Shown: positions 23,196 through 29,759 of the stretch, one piece after another
Layout of the letters: every line of letters begins with the position of its first letter
Position numbering within the stretch: position 1 is the first letter of the stretch
From: a virus
DNA: 29,936 bases
Reading direction: 5' to 3' (one strand)
Virus record (IMG/VR): IMGVR_UViG_3300044646_000729
Coordinates: 1 to 29,936 of that record
Made by a program: the position numbers and the translations under genes
The notes under the pieces: model-generated
Databases searched by the model: none
Told to the model about the DNA's origin: nothing
Seen by the model: the letters and a program-made list of their open reading frames with translations, nothing else

Positions 23196-23220
23196 AAAAA
23201 TCCTCCCTTGAGAGAGAGGA
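23193..23220 (-). terminator. Intrinsic terminator after terL
   Basis: On the minus strand, TCCTCTC (23220-23214) pairs with GGGAGGA (23207-23201, one T-G pair) around a 6-nt loop, followed by T8 (23200-23193). It ends the terS-terL unit and is directly followed by the tail-operon regulatory motif and promoter. Confidence 0.82.
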
Positions 23221-23293
23221 CTTTTTCGGAAACTACTATTAAAACCAAAACTTGAGGCCGTAAAGTTATAAAATTTTATTATCAGTTTTTCGA

Positions 23294-23304
23294 TAAGTAC
23301 CTAA
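23294..23304. repeat. Degenerate fourth motif copy
   Basis: TAAGTACCTAA differs from the other copies at one base. It overlaps the terL stop codon at 23301-23303. A weak -7-like TAACTTTA (minus, 23268-23261) lies 32 bp downstream in the transcription direction, with no gene start close by, so function is doubtful. Confidence 0.35.
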
Positions 23305-24608
23305 TAATTACGAGATCGTATTCTCGGAGGAGGAGAGAGTTCGAAAAACATTCTCAAGGCCAAGGCGTCCGAAATATCCGGCGATCGTCCGATCAATTCC
23401 TTTACTTTATCTTTTGGGATTATCGAGAGGCGGGAGTCCTTGTCGATATTGTTTCGTTTTACTTGCTCGAGTTCCTCGATTAATTTTTCTTTTGTAACGT
23501 TATCGCAATCGATCCAACCGATTTGATTTGAGTTTATAAAATCCGCAAGTTTAAAATAACATTGAGATTTTAAGTTTTGATAGTTCTCTCCGTTTAACGC
23601 TCTCGAGTTGTTAACGAAACCTTTGCAACCGGATAAGAGGTCGACGGCCCCTCCGCCGACTCCGTCCTCGTCGATAACGACTTGCGACCTCGGGATCGAA
23701 TGTTTTACCTCTAGGGATTTAATCGCGTCGACAACCTCAACGATTGACGATTTCGGGATCAATTTATAATTGATTACCTTGAGGCCGTCCCAAACGATTA
23801 AAACGGTTTGATCGTCTCCAAATCGAGCAACGTCGGCGGATAAATATTTATTCCCTTTCGTTTGAAAGTTGTTCGTAAAAATATTCGTTATCGCGTCGAA
23901 ATTAATCAGTCTCGCCGGATCGTCGTCGTATTCCCAATTTCCGAAAAGGAGTCTCTCCTTTGAAACCTTGTCGAGCGTTTTCAAGTTCTCGAGGTAATGT
24001 TTTGAGATATAAGGATTATCCGTCGCGAGGGATTGAATAACGGCCCTATTTTTATTTATTGATCCGTCGCGCCAAGGTTTATAAAATTGCGAGTACGTCC
24101 AATTTTTCGCGGGGTTGCAAGTGTATAAAATTTTAGGGATCAAATTATTCTCGTCGAGTTTGTATCGAATACGGGATTTTAAAATCTCTTTACATTTCTC
24201 CGTTATTTGATTAGCCTCGTCAACGAACGCGCCGGATATTTCCAACGATCCGAGTTCGTCAAAATTGGGATCGCTCGGATAATTAAACAAGTCCTTGAGC
24301 AATATCTCGGAACCGTTGAAAAACGTTATTAAATTCGATTGATAGTTTATTTTGTAATGAACATTTCGCGCGATCCCTTGCAACCGAAACAAATCAAAGA
24401 GCGAGTTTAACGTCGTCTCCTTTAAAGTTTTTAAAACGGATCGTCCGATTAACCAACGAGTCGCCGGATATTGTATCGCGTTTTTTGTAATCCAATAACA
24501 ACCGAAAACGGATTTACCTCCTCCGGCCCCTCCTCCGAAAAGTAACTCGGTCGTTTGTTTATCCTCGAGGAGATTGATCGCCTCCGTTTGCTTTTTCGTT
24601 AATCTCAT
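23301..24608 (-). CDS. terL: Terminase large subunit
   Basis: 435 residues. ATPase: Walker A FGGGAGGGKS (about 24-33) and Walker B LEISGAFVDEAN (about 129-140). Nuclease: first Asp in LSADVARFGDD (about 253-263), VVIDEDGVGGG (about 309-319) and the last acidic site in GRSPDISDALALR (about 409-421). All the catalytic residues expected of a headful or cos terminase are present. It packages DNA through the portal. It overlaps terS by 50 bp and is the last gene before a strong terminator. The tail and head operons follow in the same direction. Confidence 0.96.
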   Translation of the reverse strand: MRLTKKQTEAINLLEDKQTTELLFGGGAGGGKSVFGCYWITKNAIQYPATRWLIGRSVLKTLKETTLNSLFDLFRLQGIARNVHYKINYQSNLITFFNGSEILLKDLFNYPSDPNFDELGSLEISGAFVDEANQITEKCKEILKSRIRYKLDENNLIPKILYTCNPAKNWTYSQFYKPWRDGSINKNRAVIQSLATDNPYISKHYLENLKTLDKVSKERLLFGNWEYDDDPARLINFDAITNIFTNNFQTKGNKYLSADVARFGDDQTVLIVWDGLKVINYKLIPKSSIVEVVDAIKSLEVKHSIPRSQVVIDEDGVGGGAVDLLSGCKGFVNNSRALNGENYQNLKSQCYFKLADFINSNQIGWIDCDNVTKEKLIEELEQVKRNNIDKDSRLSIIPKDKVKELIGRSPDISDALALRMFFELSPPPRIRSRNY

Positions 24609-24945
24609 TATCCGAATATTTTTCCTCGATCCAATTAACCGGAATTTTTGAAACGTCGATCTCTTGTCGTTCGATATATCCTCGATCTTTACATTTTGTT
24701 TTCGCCATAAAAATAATAACGGCGGTATCGTTGAGATTTAATTTCTCGACGAGTTTTTTCTCGATCAGGTCTTTTAATTGTTCGCCGTAATCCGCCGCGT
24801 CAAACTCCGCCTTAAATTCGGGATCGTCTCGGAGCCAAGCGTAATGAGTTGATCGAGAAATCCCGACGGCGGCGGTTGCCTCGGTAATATTTCCGAGAGT
24901 AGTTTTCAACGCGTCGAGATATAATATTTTTTTTTGTTCTAACAT
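24559..24945 (-). CDS. terS: Terminase small subunit
   Basis: 128 residues. Residues about 18-40 (NITEATAAVGISRSTHYAWL) are a helix-turn-helix of the terminase small-subunit type, followed by RDDPEFKAEFDAADYGEQLK and an oligomerisation helix (KDLIEKKLVEKLNLNDTAV). The protein recognises the packaging start on phage DNA. The terL ATG lies 50 bp inside the terS end in another frame, an unusually long overlap that ties their expression. The upstream gene ends 15 bp away. Confidence 0.88.
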   Translation of the reverse strand: MLEQKKILYLDALKTTLGNITEATAAVGISRSTHYAWLRDDPEFKAEFDAADYGEQLKDLIEKKLVEKLNLNDTAVIIFMAKTKCKDRGYIERQEIDVSKIPVNWIEEKYSDNEINEKANGGDQSPRG

Positions 24946-24960
24946 TTGCGATCGATTTTA

Positions 24961-25320
24961 TTAATGGTTTTTAGTAATATACTCGTCGACGGCGGACTCA
25001 ATCGCGAACGCCGTATCGCCGTAATAATCTCGTTTTGATTTTAGTATCTCATTAAATTTAATTTCGTCGAAAGGTTTTCTCGTCGCGAGTCGATCGGTAA
25101 ATATTTTCTCAATCTCTTTTAACTTTAAAGGCGTAACGCTCTTATCGATCGAAAAGAGTTCAACTCTCGGCGTTTCGATCGAATTAAATTGTAAGTGAAT
25201 AATCCGATACTCGTCGGAAAGTTCGCGCAAACAAATATCGAAATATTCGCAATCCAAAAATATTTGATCTCCTTTATTTTGATCGAGGATCGGCGTATAA
25301 ATTACGAGTAACGGTTTCAT
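24961..25320 (-). CDS. Hypothetical protein before terminase
   Basis: 119 residues. Alpha/beta composition: a first strand PLLVIYTPILD, then an acidic helix FDICLRELSDEY, a strand YRIIHLQFN, and a basic C-terminal helical part (EIKFNEILKSKRDYYG). The pattern strand-helix-strand is compatible with a small Rossmann- or ferredoxin-like domain, but no family is recognised. ATG overlaps the upstream stop as ATGA. In the same unit as terS-terL. Confidence 0.78.
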   Translation of the reverse strand: MKPLLVIYTPILDQNKGDQIFLDCEYFDICLRELSDEYRIIHLQFNSIETPRVELFSIDKSVTPLKLKEIEKIFTDRLATRKPFDEIKFNEILKSKRDYYGDTAFAIESAVDEYITKNH

Positions 25321-25616
25321 TTGAACGGTTGCGAGTTTACGTTTTTATAGTTCTCTTTGTTCGCCGCAATCGCGACAAGTTTAAGGATAAACTCCTCGGA
25401 AAATTTCTCCTCCGGTTTCGTTGGCTCCTTTAACTCTTTTACAAAGTTCGGGATTTTATTATCAAGATACCAAATCGTTAAGTTAACAACCGCGACAAAT
25501 GATTTATTTTTAAACTCGTCCTCGACAATATAAAGGCCGTCGCCGGAGTAATTCGACGCGATATAAATATCCGCCGAGTTAATCTTTATTTCTTTTATTT
25601 CGATTTCCGCCCTCAT
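25317..25616 (-). CDS. Hypothetical protein
   Basis: 99 residues. Beta-rich first half (AEIEIKEIKINSADIYIASN, then GLYIVEDEFKNKSFVAVVNL) followed by a charged helix. Residues around KELKEPTKPEEKFSEEF are probably a linker. No known family. Start and upstream stop overlap as TAATG, and its stop overlaps the next ATG, so translation of 25888-24961 is coupled. Confidence 0.78.
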   Translation of the reverse strand: MRAEIEIKEIKINSADIYIASNYSGDGLYIVEDEFKNKSFVAVVNLTIWYLDNKIPNFVKELKEPTKPEEKFSEEFILKLVAIAANKENYKNVNSQPFK

Positions 25617-25888
25617 TAATTTACGTCCTTTTGATTTGATCCGTTTATAATTTGCGCGACTTGCTCCTCGATCGGTTGTTGATCCGCCTCGGCTTGAGTT
25701 TGTAATTTAACGAGTCCGCGTTCCTTTAACTTTTCGATCCTTGCGCAAACGAGATCGCGTTCGGACTTTGAGAGGTTTGATTTTTTATCGAGAATAAGAT
25801 TATACTCCCGAACGAGATCGGCGAGAATAACCGTAACCTCGCGAGGCTTGGTTCCTATTCTCGGACGTTTTGTTTTTTTGAGTCCCAT
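25616..25888 (-). CDS. Hypothetical helical protein
   Basis: 90 residues, first gene behind the promoter at 25918-25925. Very basic N-terminus (GLKKTKRPRIGTKPREVT) and charged helices (ADLVREYNLILDKKSNLSK, DLVCARIEKLKERGLVKLQ). No family is recognised. The basic N-terminus suggests nucleic-acid contact. It leads the terminase operon, and a helper in packaging is a possible but unproven role. Confidence 0.75.
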   Translation of the reverse strand: MGLKKTKRPRIGTKPREVTVILADLVREYNLILDKKSNLSKSERDLVCARIEKLKERGLVKLQTQAEADQQPIEEQVAQIINGSNQKDVN

Positions 25889-25917
25889 TTGTTCAAATTT
25901 GTTTTTTTAGTAATAAG

Positions 25918-25925
25918 CAAATATA
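25918..25925 (-). promoter_or_regulatory. Promoter -7 element, terminase operon
   Basis: TATATTTG on the minus strand, 29 bp before the ATG at 25888, in the 87-bp gap between two genes. A -33 TTG is not obvious. The downstream leader is A-rich. Confidence 0.6.
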
Positions 25926-25975
25926 ATAAAATTTAATTAATCTCTTGTATAGATCGACGGCGAGGAGTCGGTTTT

Positions 25976-26254
25976 TTATTCGGCTTTTCCATTGATCGCG
26001 GCGAGTTTTATTTTAAGTTCCGTTAACGCTCGTTGAATACCGTTCGAGATTATTCGATCAACAAAGAGGACGATTAACCAAACGACGTAAGGTTTCCAAG
26101 TCCAAAAATCCCAAACGATCGAATAAATCAAGAGGGCCGGAAAGGAAAAGAAAACCGTCAAGGAAACGACGGCGTATCGTTGCGAAATTTTTTTGAGAGC
26201 CTTGATCGCGGCCTCGAGTTTTTCTTTTTTTACTTTCGTGTATTCCGTTTCCAT
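25976..26254 (-). CDS. Two-helix membrane protein
   Basis: 92 residues with a charged amphipathic N-terminus (about 8-27), two strongly hydrophobic segments (about 27-48, VVSLTVFFSFPALLIYSIVW, and about 54-68, KPYVVWLIVLFVDRI), and a charged end. The ATG overlaps the lipoprotein stop as TAATG and opens with GGAAAC. The small size and two membrane spans suit a host-membrane protein such as a second holin, antiholin or superinfection-exclusion factor. Its position outside the lysis block argues against a holin. Function is unknown. Confidence 0.75.
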   Translation of the reverse strand: METEYTKVKKEKLEAAIKALKKISQRYAVVSLTVFFSFPALLIYSIVWDFWTWKPYVVWLIVLFVDRIISNGIQRALTELKIKLAAINGKAE

Positions 26255-26622
26255 TATTCCCGATTTAAAAAAGTTGTTGAGTTATTTTCGTCGATCCACT
26301 TTATCAACGTGTCGGATATTTTTTCGACCGAATACGTCGAGGAGTTTATTCCGGCCAAGTCGGAGAGCGTTAAAATATTGCAATCGTCCGAGAAATTATA
26401 AAGGCCGAGAGTACCTCCTCCCGATATAAACTCAACGAAAACCGTATCGGATTGCAAATCGAATTTATATTTAAGAGGAGGCGTGATCCAATAACTCGAG
26501 CCGAAAATTTCGTCCGAGCAATTTCTTTTTATTGGTTTGCACCCCAATAAAGATAGGGCCGAAAATAAAGCGATTAACAACAAAACGAAAACCGCGTAAA
26601 TTTTTGGATTTATTTTTCTCAT
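26254..26622 (-). CDS. Phage-encoded lipoprotein
   Basis: 122 residues from the ATG at 26622, which shares an A with the upstream stop (TAATG). A reading further upstream would need 38 extra basic residues before the signal peptide, so this start is favoured. The N-terminus MRKINPK is followed by a hydrophobic core (about 8-26) and a lipobox LSLLGC with Cys at about 28, a type II signal. The mature part (about 95 residues) is beta-rich with two more Cys (NCSDEIFG, DDCNILTL). Lipoproteins are known from other phages in superinfection exclusion (for example T5 Llp). That role is an inference here. Confidence 0.82.
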   Translation of the reverse strand: MRKINPKIYAVFVLLLIALFSALSLLGCKPIKRNCSDEIFGSSYWITPPLKYKFDLQSDTVFVEFISGGGTLGLYNFSDDCNILTLSDLAGINSSTYSVEKISDTLIKWIDENNSTTFLNRE

Positions 26623-26972
26623 TATTCGCCGATTTGTTTTTGATAGTCCTCTTTTGTCATTGGTTCGACTCCGACCTCGACTCCCTCGAAAAAATAAGTT
26701 TTCCGTCCGGTTACAAAGTCGAGAACAACCTCGCAAGTTTTAAAAAGATATTCGTAACCGTTGTTTATATGGTTCGAGATCAAGTTCGACTCGGAAATTT
26801 TTTCCTCGATCTTTGCTTTAAATTGAGTAACGGCGGTTTTCTTTTCGTCCTCGAGTTCGAGTCTCGCTTGAATACTCCTCGCGAGTTGTTTGCTTTTTTC
26901 CTTGAGTTCGTCCTCTGTAAAAACGTACTTAAATTGATAATTTTCTTTTCGGGTTTCGTTGCTTGTTTCCAT
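26622..26972 (-). CDS. Hypothetical coiled-coil protein
   Basis: 116 residues. Residues about 20-65 are a charged coiled coil (DELKEKSKQLARSIQARLEL, then DEKKTAVTQFKAKIEEKI) followed by a small beta domain (YLFKTCEVVLDFVTGRKTYF, VGVEPMTKEDYQ). Similar coiled-coil/beta small proteins occur in many phages near replication genes with no known role. The ATG lies in TATAAAATGGAAACAAGC. It precedes the lipoprotein gene in the same unit. Confidence 0.78.
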   Translation of the reverse strand: METSNETRKENYQFKYVFTEDELKEKSKQLARSIQARLELEDEKKTAVTQFKAKIEEKISESNLISNHINNGYEYLFKTCEVVLDFVTGRKTYFFEGVEVGVEPMTKEDYQKQIGE

Positions 26973-26982
26973 TTTATAGTTG

Positions 26983-27516
26983 TTAATTGTTTGCGGGTTT
27001 TAAATATTTTATATCGAGGAGATCGTAAACTCTCAAATCGAAATTATCCGTTATCATTTTAAAAGTTGATCCGTCCGTCCGGTATCGATCCGATCCTTTC
27101 GGAGTAAAGGTCGAGAGTTTTAAAAAATGTTTTTTATCAATCCAACCGACGAGAGTTAAAGTCGACGAGTCGGGATTTACAAACGCGAAAACGTACGCCT
27201 CCGCCTTGTTTGAAACTTGAGAGAGGACGACGGTAACGACAAAGTTTTCGTTTATCCGTTTCGTTGTCTCGCTCGATTTAACGTCGATATTTTTTCCGTT
27301 CAAAATAAAGTCGATCCCTTGATCGTCTCCGAATTTAAACTCGGGATATTTTCCGAAAAAGAATTTATAAACGACGCCCTCGGCAACGAGGCCGATAAAT
27401 TGTTTTCGAAAATCTCCGTCAAACTCTCCGCGTTGTCCGACGTTTCGAGTTTTGAGAAAATTCGCGACGATCGATTTAATATCCTCCTCGATTTTTATTT
27501 CGATAAAATTACCCAT
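26983..27516 (-). CDS. PD-(D/E)XK family endonuclease candidate
   Basis: 177 residues. Glu46 in GLVAEGVVYKFF, then Asp69 in DQGIDFILNG and the pair Asp78-Val-Lys80 in KNIDVKSS form the D...(D/E)xK active-site order on consecutive strands. A following strand ENFVVTVVLSQ and the helix TKGS region complete a small nuclease core. Possible roles are Holliday-junction or flap resolution, or restriction-like cleavage of foreign DNA. The sequence does not decide. It lies between small unknown genes in the replication block. A distinct nuclease from the RecE-like gene at 857-1657. Confidence 0.78.
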   Translation of the reverse strand: MGNFIEIKIEEDIKSIVANFLKTRNVGQRGEFDGDFRKQFIGLVAEGVVYKFFFGKYPEFKFGDDQGIDFILNGKNIDVKSSETTKRINENFVVTVVLSQVSNKAEAYVFAFVNPDSSTLTLVGWIDKKHFLKLSTFTPKGSDRYRTDGSTFKMITDNFDLRVYDLLDIKYLKPANN

Positions 27517-27822
27517 TTACAAACGCTCGTTTTTAATTTGTCGGAGATACTCGGAAAAGTCCGCGATCTCGTCCTTATTTTGTTTAAAAAAGTTTAACAT
27601 TGCGTTGAGGACTTGAGTTCGGATTTCCTTTTTATTAAGCAAATGGAAAACAATTCCCGAAATTGCGCCGTAACTTGATCGAGTATGTAAAAAAGTTTCC
27701 TCGATTTTTTGGCCCTCCATTTTTACCCGAATATAAGCGACTCCGTTATCGTCGTCTTTTGGGAAATTTGCCAAGGCGTTTAAAACGTCGAGATCAAAAT
27801 TATCGCGTTCCTCTTTTGTCAT
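27517..27822 (-). CDS. Hypothetical protein
   Basis: 101 residues. Mostly helical, with an acidic N-terminus (MTKEERDNFDLDVLNALANF) and a charged C-terminal helix (FFKQNKDEIADFSEYLRQIK). A short strand pair (GVAYIRVKMEG) is seen about 28-38. No family is recognised. ATG overlaps the preceding stop by 4 bp and its stop abuts the nuclease gene, so it belongs to that unit. Confidence 0.75.
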   Translation of the reverse strand: MTKEERDNFDLDVLNALANFPKDDDNGVAYIRVKMEGQKIEETFLHTRSSYGAISGIVFHLLNKKEIRTQVLNAMLNFFKQNKDEIADFSEYLRQIKNERL

Positions 27823-28019
27823 TTTTTTATTTTTAGAATTTTGTTAATCATTTCCTCGTATTCGGTTTGATTTATTGTCTCGGGATTGAGTCCGTAAAAA
27901 ATAAACAAATCGAAAGGTAATTTATTTTTTTGCTCGATCTCCTTTACTATCTCGCGAGAGATTGCGTCCGCGTCCTCGAGAGTTAAAAGATATTTAAACC
28001 AAGCGGTTTCGTTAATCAT
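27819..28019 (-). CDS. Small helical hypothetical protein
   Basis: 66 residues. Predominantly helical (TAWFKYLLTLEDADAISREI, EEMINKILKIKK end), acidic middle, basic end. ATGA overlap with the upstream gene and a 4-bp overlap with the downstream one. No family is recognised. Confidence 0.72.
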   Translation of the reverse strand: MINETAWFKYLLTLEDADAISREIVKEIEQKNKLPFDLFIFYGLNPETINQTEYEEMINKILKIKK

Positions 28020-28243
28020 TGTATTGATTTTAAAAATCGTTTAACTATTTTTTTTGCGTCCGTTTTAGTGTATTCCGTTTCGTAAATTTCCGAAGCCTTT
28101 GGAGTATCAAAATAATATTTTTCTCGATAAATTATTCTCGTTTGATCGATTGTTAAAATATGTACGTTAATAATATCTCGATCGCGATAAACTTTAACTT
28201 GAAAATCTCCGTCCTTGTCGTTTAATACGGTTATCATTGTCAT
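28016..28243 (-). CDS. Small hypothetical protein
   Basis: 75 residues, beta-rich: TMITVLNDKDGDFQVKVYR, then IINVHILTIDQTRIIYREKY, then a charged C-terminal helix (DAKKIVKRFLKSIQ). No known family. Starts one base after the stop of the DnaC-like gene and is coupled to the gene after it. Confidence 0.75.
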   Translation of the reverse strand: MTMITVLNDKDGDFQVKVYRDRDIINVHILTIDQTRIIYREKYYFDTPKASEIYETEYTKTDAKKIVKRFLKSIQ

Positions 28244-28244
28244 A

Positions 28245-28949
28245 TTATCGCTTCATTTTTTCCGCGATTGATTTCGCGAGGTTCATAAACTCGGGATTTT
28301 CCGGCGGATTTTTTGTCGGGGCCGATTGTTTCCAATAAGGTAAAACCTCCGGCAAACCTCCGATAAAAGGAACCGCGTCGGATCGGCGATCTTTATAATT
28401 TTGAGCGACTCCGAGATTAATTATTTCGACCATTTCCGAAAGTCTAGAAAAGCAATGATCGCCGTAACGCTCTCGCAAATCTTGAGCGGAATAATTACTC
28501 GTAAAATAAGTTCGGGCCTCTTGCTTTTTAAAAAGTTCGTATCGTTTAAGTATAGTCCTTTGCATAACGTCGCAATCGGAGCCGTAATGTTTCGCCGGAT
28601 TTTTTTCTCGACCGAGTTCGTCGTAAACAACGTTGAGATTTTTCTCCTCGATAAAGCAATCCTCGCCGTTTTTTTCGTACTTGGCGACGATTGCGTCGCA
28701 ATGGCGGAGGATAATTCTCTCGGGATCGAACGGCCCTCGGTAAATTTTTGAGAGTACCTCGAAAATAAACGTTTTACCCGATCCCGTTTTCCCGCAAATT
28801 AACAAACCTTTCGGAGAGTTTTCAACGGCCTCGATTATCCGTTTTAATTGCGTTTGATTTTCCTCGTCGACCTTAAATTTATTGTCGGTAACGTAATTCG
28901 CGTATCTCCAAAAACGCTCCCGCAAGGACATTGATAAAGTAATTTCCAT
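28245..28949 (-). CDS. DnaC-like helicase loader ATPase
   Basis: 234 residues, AAA+ fold. Walker A GKTGSGKT (53-60), Walker B NVVYDE (106-111), sensor-like TYFTSN (about 147-152) and an arginine-finger/sensor region RYGDHCFSRL (about 161-170), as in DnaC/IstB-type loaders. It would load the host replicative helicase at the phage origin. No helicase or polymerase is encoded in the window. A promoter lies at 28978-28985, and the DUF6291-like protein upstream is probably its partner, as DnaD-like and DnaC-like proteins often pair in phage genomes. Confidence 0.88.
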   Translation of the reverse strand: MEITLSMSLRERFWRYANYVTDNKFKVDEENQTQLKRIIEAVENSPKGLLICGKTGSGKTFIFEVLSKIYRGPFDPERIILRHCDAIVAKYEKNGEDCFIEEKNLNVVYDELGREKNPAKHYGSDCDVMQRTILKRYELFKKQEARTYFTSNYSAQDLRERYGDHCFSRLSEMVEIINLGVAQNYKDRRSDAVPFIGGLPEVLPYWKQSAPTKNPPENPEFMNLAKSIAEKMKR

Positions 28950-28977
28950 TTCTCAAGATTTAATAAGTTTCCGATCG

Positions 28978-28985
28978 CAAATATA
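28978..28985 (-). promoter_or_regulatory. Promoter -7 element, replication operon
   Basis: TATATTTG on the minus strand, 28 bp before the ATG at 28949. It lies in the 143-bp gap 28950-29092, which is otherwise AT-rich with no gene. The gap is a possible place for an origin or binding sites, but I see no iterated repeats in it. Confidence 0.6.
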
Positions 28986-29092
28986 AAAATATAATTTGAA
29001 AAAATAATATAAATTTACAAACGATCAAGATTGTTAATAATTTTTTTTGGCGTTTATTTAATTTTCGTTTCAATCGTTCAAGTTTTTGTTTA

Positions 29093-29704
29093 TTAAAAAT
29101 TATCCGATCCGTTGAGGTTCAATTTTTTATTGTCGGAATTGTTATCGGGATTTTTTTCCCAAGTTCGGACGGCGGCCCTCCAATCAATCATTGAAACTTT
29201 ACCAATTTTCCAACCTTTCGACTCGTAAAAATCGACAAACCTCGCCGGATTAACGGAGTTTTTTCTCTCGTTGCAATAATCTCGAACCTCTTGGATCGTT
29301 GGTTTAATAAATTTCTTTTGTTTATTTTCTTTTATAACATTAACATTAACATTAACATTATCAGTTGAAACCGTTGAACGATTTTCAACGTCCGTTAAAT
29401 TCGATCCGTTTAACTTTTCCAATTTATCCGCCGCAAGTTTCGCCAAACGTCGAGCCTCCGCCGATTTTTTACCCGCGTCCGACCATTGTTCGCGCTTACC
29501 TTGGTATTTTTTTAAATCGCGTTTGAGTTGTAACTTTATCGGCTCAAAGGCAACGGATAAAAGGAGATCGTCGACAACCGGATCGAGGTCGTTAACGTAC
29601 TCGAGGACGATTTTAAAAAGTTTTCCGGCGATCTCGTCGGGTAATTTTCCGACGGTTGCGATCAAGTCCGCGTATAAAACAAAAGATTTTTTATTTTCCG
29701 CCAT
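29093..29704 (-). CDS. DUF6291-like phage replication protein
   Basis: 203 residues. The N-terminal domain (about 1-75, KSFVLYADLIATVGKLPDEI, then GKLFKIVLEYVND) matches the DUF6291 pattern, with the RDLKKYQGKREQWSDAGKKS end. A flexible linker (about 76-135) contains Asn-Val repeats. The C-terminal part (about 137-185, PTIQEVRDYCNER, then RFVDFYESKGWKIGK, WRAAVRTWEK) is the conserved DnaT/DnaD-like module that occurs in many phage initiator or primosome proteins. Likely role: replication initiation together with the DnaC-like protein. No origin is recognised. Confidence 0.85.
   Translation of the reverse strand: MAENKKSFVLYADLIATVGKLPDEIAGKLFKIVLEYVNDLDPVVDDLLLSVAFEPIKLQLKRDLKKYQGKREQWSDAGKKSAEARRLAKLAADKLEKLNGSNLTDVENRSTVSTDNVNVNVNVIKENKQKKFIKPTIQEVRDYCNERKNSVNPARFVDFYESKGWKIGKVSMIDWRAAVRTWEKNPDNNSDNKKLNLNGSDNF
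29335..29358. repeat. Tandem TAACAT hexamer, four copies
   Basis: Four perfect copies of TAACAT within the DUF6291-like gene encode the Asn-Val-Asn-Val linker. Hexamer gain or loss keeps the reading frame, so the linker could vary in length without destroying the protein. Confidence 0.9.
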
Positions 29705-29759
29705 TGTTTCAAGTTTATAAAAAGGTTTTAAATTGTTTTAGTTTGTAACGTCGTCGATT

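Noticed and set aside
25926-25975. Possible terminator after the membrane-protein gene (CGAC/GTCG hairpin)
   Set aside because: The stem is only 4 bp and no T-run follows on the transcribed strand.
26532-27062. A long plus-strand open frame (176 codons) over the lipoprotein and coiled-coil genes
   Set aside because: It lies antisense to several genes with clear domain features and tight operon spacing, lacks a promoter or A-rich start, and its product has a strange Phe/Leu-rich composition.
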